DNA from: Yponomeuta sedellus
Lineage: Eukaryota; Arthropoda; Insecta; Lepidoptera; Yponomeutidae
NCBI GenBank assembly: GCA_934045075.1
Contig: OW203734.1
Location: forward strand, 12,646,016-12,710,015
Length of the DNA: 64,000 bases
Direction of reading: 5' to 3'
Of this stretch, positions 58,150 to 64,000 are shown in pieces. The notes under the pieces were generated by a model. That model searched no databases. It was given only the letters and a program-made list of their open reading frames with translations, and was not told the origin of the DNA. How positions within the stretch are numbered: position 1 is the stretch's first letter; each line of letters begins with the position of its first letter. The translations under genes were made by a program, and so were the position numbers.

Positions 58150-59990
58150 ACAACTCTGTCCATTTCCAATAAAGAAGCTCAAAAGTCAAGTAACGTACTT
58201 GATCGATCAAAATGGATATGTTTATCGAGCGAGTTATAAGTGCCATTATTGAACAAATAACGAGTGCAGGCGGAGGGGCACTATAACAAGCATAAAGACT
58301 AATTGAACGGGGAACTGCATGGTCATTGAGTTTTGTCTCTAGTGAACATTGCTGTTGATAGTCGGGCGAGTGATACTTAAGAGCGCTGTTAATTTTTAGT
58401 GACTGACCGCTGTCTAGTTACTCCTTGCCGTGGTCCAGTTTAACTTAATTATATGCTTTCCTGGAATCCATTTTCCATAGGACTAGAATAACTATGACGT
58501 GTAGGTTGTAGGTAGATTTTGTAACATACAGTCGCTATATCGATAAATTCTGAATAAAATTGTTAAAAATGCAAATAGGATTTTTCAAAGCTTTTTTTTC
58601 TCAAATTAGTACTGAAACTGCGGCTTAATTGAAGTTGTAAGTTAAACCAGGTGGTATTTCTTAATGATTGGCGATATTCATACATAGTTATATATTAAAC
58701 GGGTCTGTATGGGATCTGTCCATCTATAATCAGCCCACATCAACCCACAGCTGGGCATAGGCCTCCTTTTTCTGCGCCATTCCTCACGGTCTAAACGGGT
58801 CTAAACGCGATTATTTATTAGGTGTTTCAAAGTCTAGATCTTTTTGGAGGCAAAAATGGACGCAAAACCCTAAGTTTAAATTTTGGTCCTTAATTAACAC
58901 AGTTTAAATTACTATTGTAAAACCCGTAACTCATGTATTACACTGACTTTAATTTTAGACATTTATAGTCACACAATTTGTAATGTTATAATAGCCCTTT
59001 ATATACAAAGTGTAATTTGCAAATTTTTGAACCACGTTTCAGTCAAGCTTACAGTCGTTTACAATGCCCCACAAATAATCTATTAATATTTAAATTACGA
59101 GAAAAAAAACAACTGTTTCATAAAGTCTAACAACAACATTACTAATTGATACATCATGTGTATATACCTAAAGTACTTTCTACGTAAACCCGGTAAAGCT
59201 GTCGTAATCGCTCTGTCGTAAAGCTGTCGCCCGCTCTCTCTCTTTATCTCTCTCTCTCTCTCTGAGAGAGAACATTTCAGTGGGATGTATAAGTCGGTTC
59301 ATAAACTCCCAAAAATTATGCGAAAGAGGATTGTTAGGATTATGGCAAAGACAAACCCTGGTCTCTGCCTATCCTTCCCGGATACAAGAGTGAGTTTATA
59401 TACAAACCTCGTTTTCTCCAACTTTGTTTCAAATCTACTGACTATAACGGTGTTAATCAGACCCTGTTTCCTTCCGATAAAATTGTGCTAAGCGCCCTAG
59501 AGTCTTATTAATAAAAAGTCAGTTCACTAAAAGCACTGTTAAAGTGGCCTTATGAGATGTTTATAATAGGTCTACACAAAAACGTCATTAATAAAACAAA
59601 ATCTCCATTATAACTATGCTACAAACCTGCTATAACTTAAAGTTGATATGGCCCTACTTTAACTCTATTACCTTTCTATGATCTGAGTCTATTACATACT
59701 TATTATAAGCGATGTTTTAATCTGTGATTGCAAAACCACAGATTTCAAAAGTATGGATTTGGAAAACTGTTGTTTGTTTGAAGTGGTTTGGTTGTCAGTG
59801 AAGTGGTTTTTCGTGAAATTGGAATAATAACCTGATTTTCCATCATTCTTCTTTAGAAACTTTCAAACGAAAAATTGAAAATCAACTTTTTTTTCTTGGT
59901 AGGTACATAGATCATACAATCTGCGTGTTTTGACACTTCCACAGACTTAAAAGAATGAACGAATCTTAGAACGCGACGTTGCCAAATTGA
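58150..59990. other. Unassigned stretch with repeat fragments
   Basis: At 58580-58660 lies a diverged copy of the GTAGCACAGAAACTGCG family. At 58728-58790 CAGCCCACATCAACCCACAG then CTGGGCATAGGCCTCCTTTT looks like a LINE 3' end. A CT-run/GAGAGAG hairpin is at 59233-59270, and 59338-59402 resembles a minus copy of the GGGGTAGGCAGAGACC repeat. No gene. Confidence 0.4.
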
Positions 59991-60436
59991 CAGGTCCTAA
60001 AAGAGCACTTTAGTTACAGTAGGATTGTTGTACTTTTATTAATATTAATCCCCCTTCCCCCCGGATCTCTGAGACGAGCAGACGTGTGATTGGGAAATTT
60101 TTTTTTTGTGATTTTATATAAATTATTCATTAATGATTGTAAAAAATACGCGAGACCGTACCAGGAGAACATAAATCCGAAGAACATAAAATCGACCTTG
60201 CCTACATGATTACGCCGCGCACCGAGCAGTGTGAGTAATACCCAGCGCGCCTATACAAACGAGCGACTGTTGGCGAGAGAGGCCAAGCTACGCTGGACAG
60301 TGGGCATCTTTGTATGGACGCGCCACTCGTTACCACTTTAATCAGAGCTTTGGTCCTTCGAACACCACTTACTAATAGTTTCCTAACTTTGACAAATTAC
60401 CTTTCTTTTCTGCGAGCCTAGTACAAGCGCTTAGCG

Positions 60437-61396
60437 ATGCCTTTGAAACGTACACCGCCCGCCACTCCCGGCCTGTTTCAAACCGACGACGACGTCTCGG
60501 CTATGAATTCTACGGCAGTCTGTAAGCAAAGTAACGAGCCAGCAAAATCTATCCTTTCTCAGACGGACACTGTTCAGGATCACTACGGTTCTGCACCCGA
60601 TTTATCCACTCTCTCACAGAACAACAGGGCGGAGCGGAAAAAAAGGAAGCACGATGGACTAACCGCGGATGACTCTCTGTCTGTAAAGGAAATGTTCACC
60701 AAACTTACTAAAGGTATGAGTGACCTTCAAGCTACGGTTGCGGCCTTCAAGTTGCAAAATGCTGAACTGACTAAAAGCGTCGAGACTATGGCCCAAAAAC
60801 ATGATGAGTTCCTCAAGAAAATAAACCTACTGGAGCAGGAAGGAAAGCAGGACAAAAGAAGAATGGCTCAATTGGAAGATAGACTAGAATTGTTGGAGCG
60901 TAAGAACAGATCTGCCGGCATAGAGATTCGCAATATATATAAGAATAATAGTGAGACTAAGGAAGACCTGTGCAAGATAGCGAAGACCCTGGGTGAGACT
61001 CTAAATACAGAAATTAGTAAATCTGATATTAAGGATATATATAGAATCAACTCAAAGGACTCTTCTAACCCAATTATCGTGGAATTCACTTCTGTGTTAC
61101 AGAAAGAAAAAATTCTTAAGGAATTAAAGAGTTTCAATAAAACCAAACATAAAGGAGACAAGCTTAACACAAAGAACCTAGGCTTCTCACAACCCAAAAA
61201 ACCAGTATTTGTGTCCGAAACACTCACATCAAAATCACAGAGATTATTTTATCTGGCTAGATCATTCCAGAAACAGTATGGCTTCTCATTCTGCTGGACT
61301 ATGAATGGATCAATTTATCTACGAAAAGAAGAAAATTCTGTCCACCTAAAGATATCTTCCGAAGATGACCTGGAATCGCTGCGCAGGAAACAATGA
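60437..61396 (+). CDS. LINE ORF1, coiled-coil protein with baculovirus FP25K-like C-terminus
   Basis: 319 residues, intact. The N-terminal 80 residues are polar and low in structure. Residues about 85-165 form a long heptad-like coiled coil. From about residue 154 the pattern RKNRSAGIEIRNI, then an IIVEF strand, KGDKLNTKNLG, VFVSETLT and a final hydrophobic/aromatic stretch (FCWTMNGSIYLRKEE) match the family that includes the baculovirus few-polyhedra protein FP25K and ORF1 proteins of insect LINEs. In LINEs ORF1 binds RNA and chaperones the ribonucleoprotein. There is no CCHC zinc knuckle. The start is the first in-frame Met, about 230 bp upstream of ORF2. Confidence 0.8.
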   Translation: MPLKRTPPATPGLFQTDDDVSAMNSTAVCKQSNEPAKSILSQTDTVQDHYGSAPDLSTLSQNNRAERKKRKHDGLTADDSLSVKEMFTKLTKGMSDLQATVAAFKLQNAELTKSVETMAQKHDEFLKKINLLEQEGKQDKRRMAQLEDRLELLERKNRSAGIEIRNIYKNNSETKEDLCKIAKTLGETLNTEISKSDIKDIYRINSKDSSNPIIVEFTSVLQKEKILKELKSFNKTKHKGDKLNTKNLGFSQPKKPVFVSETLTSKSQRLFYLARSFQKQYGFSFCWTMNGSIYLRKEENSVHLKISSEDDLESLRRKQ

Positions 61397-61628
61397 CTAG
61401 ATAGTGCCCCCTTACTGAAATTGCTGCTTCTCCACTCTCTTATGAATGGTGCATTATTATGTTTAAGTTTAATTTACATAGATATACCTCAAACAACACA
61501 CAGAAAATACTACACACAAGAAACTACTACACTATTTAATTACCTACATTCTAAATTAAGCCTGAACCAACTACCTATTAATCCCCAAGACAAACAGAGC
61601 TGTCAAATATATAAACTACATTTTAGTC

Positions 61629-63899
61629 ATGATTAATCAAATATTAGACGATATTGATGATGTTAGTGTATCCAATTCTTTTGAAAGTGATATAATTGAT
61701 TGTTTTAAAATAATTCCCACAAATTCGTTCAAAATTATTACACAAAATATTCGCAGTATAAATCGCAATTTAAACGATTTCGAAGTGTTATTACACAGAC
61801 TGGCACTTGTTTTTCACATTATTATCTTAACAGAATGTTGGCTGTCCTGTTGTCAGATACTTCCAAGCTTACATGGATTTCTCTCGTTTGCTACAAAAAA
61901 CAACAACAATCAAAACGATGGTGTTGTGGTATTTATAAGGGATAACTTGAGGATCAACACCGTTGAACCAATACTCGATGATTCTAATTGCACTTTAAGT
62001 ACGCTGGGTGAAGATCTAGCAATCATAAGTATTTATCGCTCGCCATCCCACAAAAACATTGATCCATTTATACATTCGTTGAACCTACTGCTTGAGTCGC
62101 TTAACAAATTTAAAAACATTCTTTTAATAGGTGATGTCAATATACCTATAAACCGAGATAAACTAGATCAATGTGGCGAGCGTTACTTAACGCTATGCGC
62201 GTTTCATGGAATCTTACCTGGGCACACATTTGTCACAAGAGATCTTAGTGGTACATGTTTGGACCATGCTATGCTTAAAACTAAATCTACATCTTCACTT
62301 ACAATAGTAGCACAATCAACTGTCACAGACCATAAATCGGTGATTGTTAGCTTGAATATTGGGAAACAACAGGTTAAAACATATGGTATCTCACAGAGTG
62401 TAATTAACTCCGAAACCTTAGACCAAGATATCCATGACATTGACCTAGAGCCAATATACAACAACAGTGATCCCAATATTTCTATGACTTATCTGACTGA
62501 GAAATTGCAAAGTGCAATAGAGAAAAACACTAAAATTATCACAATATCAAAAAGAAAACGTCTGATCAAGCCTTGGATCACTTCTGGACTTTTAAGATGT
62601 ATCAAAAACCGAGACAGACTTCATAATAAAGTAAAACACAACCCTAGTAACAATATCTTAAAAATTACATATACTAGATACAGGAATCATTGTAATAAAA
62701 TTTTAAGAAAATTAAAAATTACTTATGAAAGAAACTTAATTCTTAAAGCAGGGAACAATCAAAAACGGTTGTGGAAAATCATCAAAGATATCACTTGTAC
62801 GGCTAGAGGGAATATAGTTGCAAAAGAGTTACTTAGTCTAAATTCAAAGCCAGGCGATTCTTTAAACACGATAAATAACCATTTTATAAATGTGGGTAGG
62901 ATATTCGCAGATCAAATTGCACATAAAAATAATATTGCTACTCCGGTAAATAGCATCAAAATGAACAGAACATCACAAATAAATTCGTTTGTATTACTCG
63001 AAACGGATGAAGATGAAATTGATTCTCTGATAAAAGGACTTAAGAACACAGAATCCACCGGTCATGATAAAATTTCAACCAATTTAATAAAAAAACATAA
63101 AAGTAAACTAATTCCGGCACTTACACACATATTTAATCACTGTATTCATTCAGGCATATTTCCTTCAGTTCTTAAGAAACCAATTATAACGCCAGTCTAC
63201 AAAAGTGGAGACAGAGATCGTGTCATCAACTATAGACCTATTTCAATCTTACCCACCTTGTCAAAACTACTTGAAAAAATCCTAAATAATAGACTCAAGA
63301 ACTATTTGGAGCATAATAGTATATTATCTGCCAATCAATTTGGATTTCGTAGTGGGAAAAGCACTAATGATGCCCTTCTCGCACTTACTGACGATATTAT
63401 CTCTAACTTAGATAAAGGCAAAAAATCATTAACAATTTTTCTTGATCTAGCGAAAGCTTTTGACACGGTCCCTGTCCCACTACTCATTGATAAGCTGGAA
63501 AATATCGGTATCAGAGGGAACGAACTTCGTATCTTCGTCAACTATCTCCATGAAAGGCAGCAATGTGTAAAAATCGGATCAATGACCAGTGATGAACTAC
63601 CTATTTCATACGGTGTGCCACAGGGCAGTATTCTGGGTCCAACGCTCTTCCTGGTCTACTTGAATGATCTGCTTCAAATGAAACCATTCAATGGTAAAAT
63701 CGTGTCTTATGCTGATGACACAGCGCTCACTTTTTCTGATAGCTCATGGGAAAAGGTCTTTAGCAAGGCACAATTGGGTTTTAACGCTGTCCACAAATGG
63801 TTAAATTGCAACTTGTTGACACTTAATATTGACAAATCAAAATATATCACCTTCTCAATTCGTGAACAAAAAATTAATAAAAATTGGTCAATAAAAGCT
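61629..63899 (+). CDS. LINE ORF2, endonuclease-reverse transcriptase (3' truncated)
   Basis: 757 element-derived residues. The APE-type endonuclease lies at about 35-245: QNIRS (39-43), the catalytic E in TECW (69), IYRSPS (135-140), GDVN (168-171) and TDHKSV (233-238). The reverse transcriptase is about 500-757, with NYRPIS, motif A FLDLAKAFDTV with D606 and D612, GVPQG (662-666) and YADD (694-697). It should cut and reverse-transcribe at a nuclear target. The last 16 codons of the open frame (63900-63950) come from the inserted repeat; the thumb-to-tail part seen in the 53701 copy (YLGV onwards) is absent, so the product is probably inactive though its core is undamaged. Jockey/CR1 group by motif; exact clade not assigned. 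Confidence 0.85.
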
Positions 63900-63900
63900 T

Positions 63901-64000
63901 ACACTATTTTTATTTTTAATGCACTAACCCGTGCTAAGGAACAAATTTAAAAACCTATTTAGAGGCAAAAGATGTTAAACCTAACTGCAAAGTAGGTAGT
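63901..64000. mobile_element. 309-bp tRNA-like unit inserted in LINE ORF2, with inverted piece
   Basis: 63901-63966 equals the first 66 bases or so of the unit (ACACTATTTT to TTTAGAGGC). Then AAAAGATGTTAAACCTAACT then GCAAAGTAGGTAGT is the reverse complement of the far part of the unit (as at 55960-55990). Again a forward piece meets an inverted piece. The copy runs off the window end. Confidence 0.7.

Larger units (their letters stand above)
60060..63899 (+). mobile_element. Non-LTR retrotransposon with two ORFs, 3' end lost
   Basis: Two open frames in the usual LINE order, ORF1 (60437-61396) and ORF2 (61629 to 63899), with a 232-bp spacer. The 5' UTR probably starts between about 60060 and 60300, where a GC-richer sequence begins, but its first base is not defined. 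The 3' part of ORF2 and the 3' UTR are missing because the sequence switches at 63901 to the 309-bp tRNA-like unit. Confidence 0.85.

Noticed and set aside
58140..58160. Run of six histidines in a minus-strand frame
   Set aside because: It is the GAT/ATC microsatellite tail of the 5S-derived SINE read in one frame.
61421..61636. Third ORF between ORF1 and ORF2 of the LINE
   Set aside because: 71 residues without a motif, overlapping the ORF2 start by 8 bases; most likely spacer.
1..64000. CRISPR array, prophage, operon or plasmid origin
   Set aside because: No regularly spaced repeats with unique spacers, and the sequence is plainly eukaryotic (LINEs, SINEs, splice signals).

Overview
The window looks like nuclear DNA of an insect, most probably a moth or butterfly (Lepidoptera). 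It is AT-rich and intron-like, has very few long open frames, and is dense with dispersed repeats of lepidopteran type: non-LTR retrotransposons (RTE-like and Jockey/CR1-like), tRNA- and 5S rRNA-derived SINEs, a mariner relic, and a LINE whose ORF1 resembles baculovirus FP25K. I see no operons, ribosome binding sites, CRISPR arrays, phage genes or convincing functional tRNA/rRNA genes. The order is inferred from repeat content, not from a host gene I can name.

Layout. 1-2400: hairpin and tandem repeats, a 5S-derived SINE, and a tandemly duplicated, decayed LINE 3' end. 2400-7400: mostly unassigned, with a block of three perfect stem-loops at 3219-3471. 7400-10050: an RTE relic fused to a tRNA-like repeat, a frameshifted YqaJ-type nuclease relic (8616-9025), a MITE-like element with terminal inverted repeats, and two abutting perfect palindromes. 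10580-12700: tRNA-derived SINEs, one with a clean 9-bp target-site duplication. 12700-21000: little recognisable apart from one 5S SINE. 21046-22263: an RTE-type reverse-transcriptase C-terminus on the minus strand, broken by a hairpin. 24176-24830: tandem plus inverted copies of a ~309-bp unit carrying a tRNA-like sequence. 30522-34294: the only likely host gene, minus strand, with a signal peptide followed by a Thr/Pro/Ser-rich mucin-like region, a canonical splice donor and a phase-compatible candidate second exon; a mariner relic on the opposite strand lies in the intervening intron. 35560-53270: mostly non-coding with scattered SINE and LINE ends. 53271-54990: a 5'-truncated LINE (minus). 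55710-56213: a second tandem/foldback copy of the 309-bp unit. 60437-63899: a LINE with intact ORF1 and a long ORF2 (endonuclease plus reverse transcriptase), cut short at 63901 by another copy of the 309-bp unit.

How the parts relate. The LINEs encode the machinery that could mobilise SINEs; which LINE serves which SINE cannot be decided from this window. The most unusual theme is the ~309-bp tRNA-like unit, which occurs at five places, repeatedly as direct tandem followed by an inverted piece, and has interrupted an otherwise long LINE ORF2. Everything here comes from reading the sequence; no alignment or database search was run.
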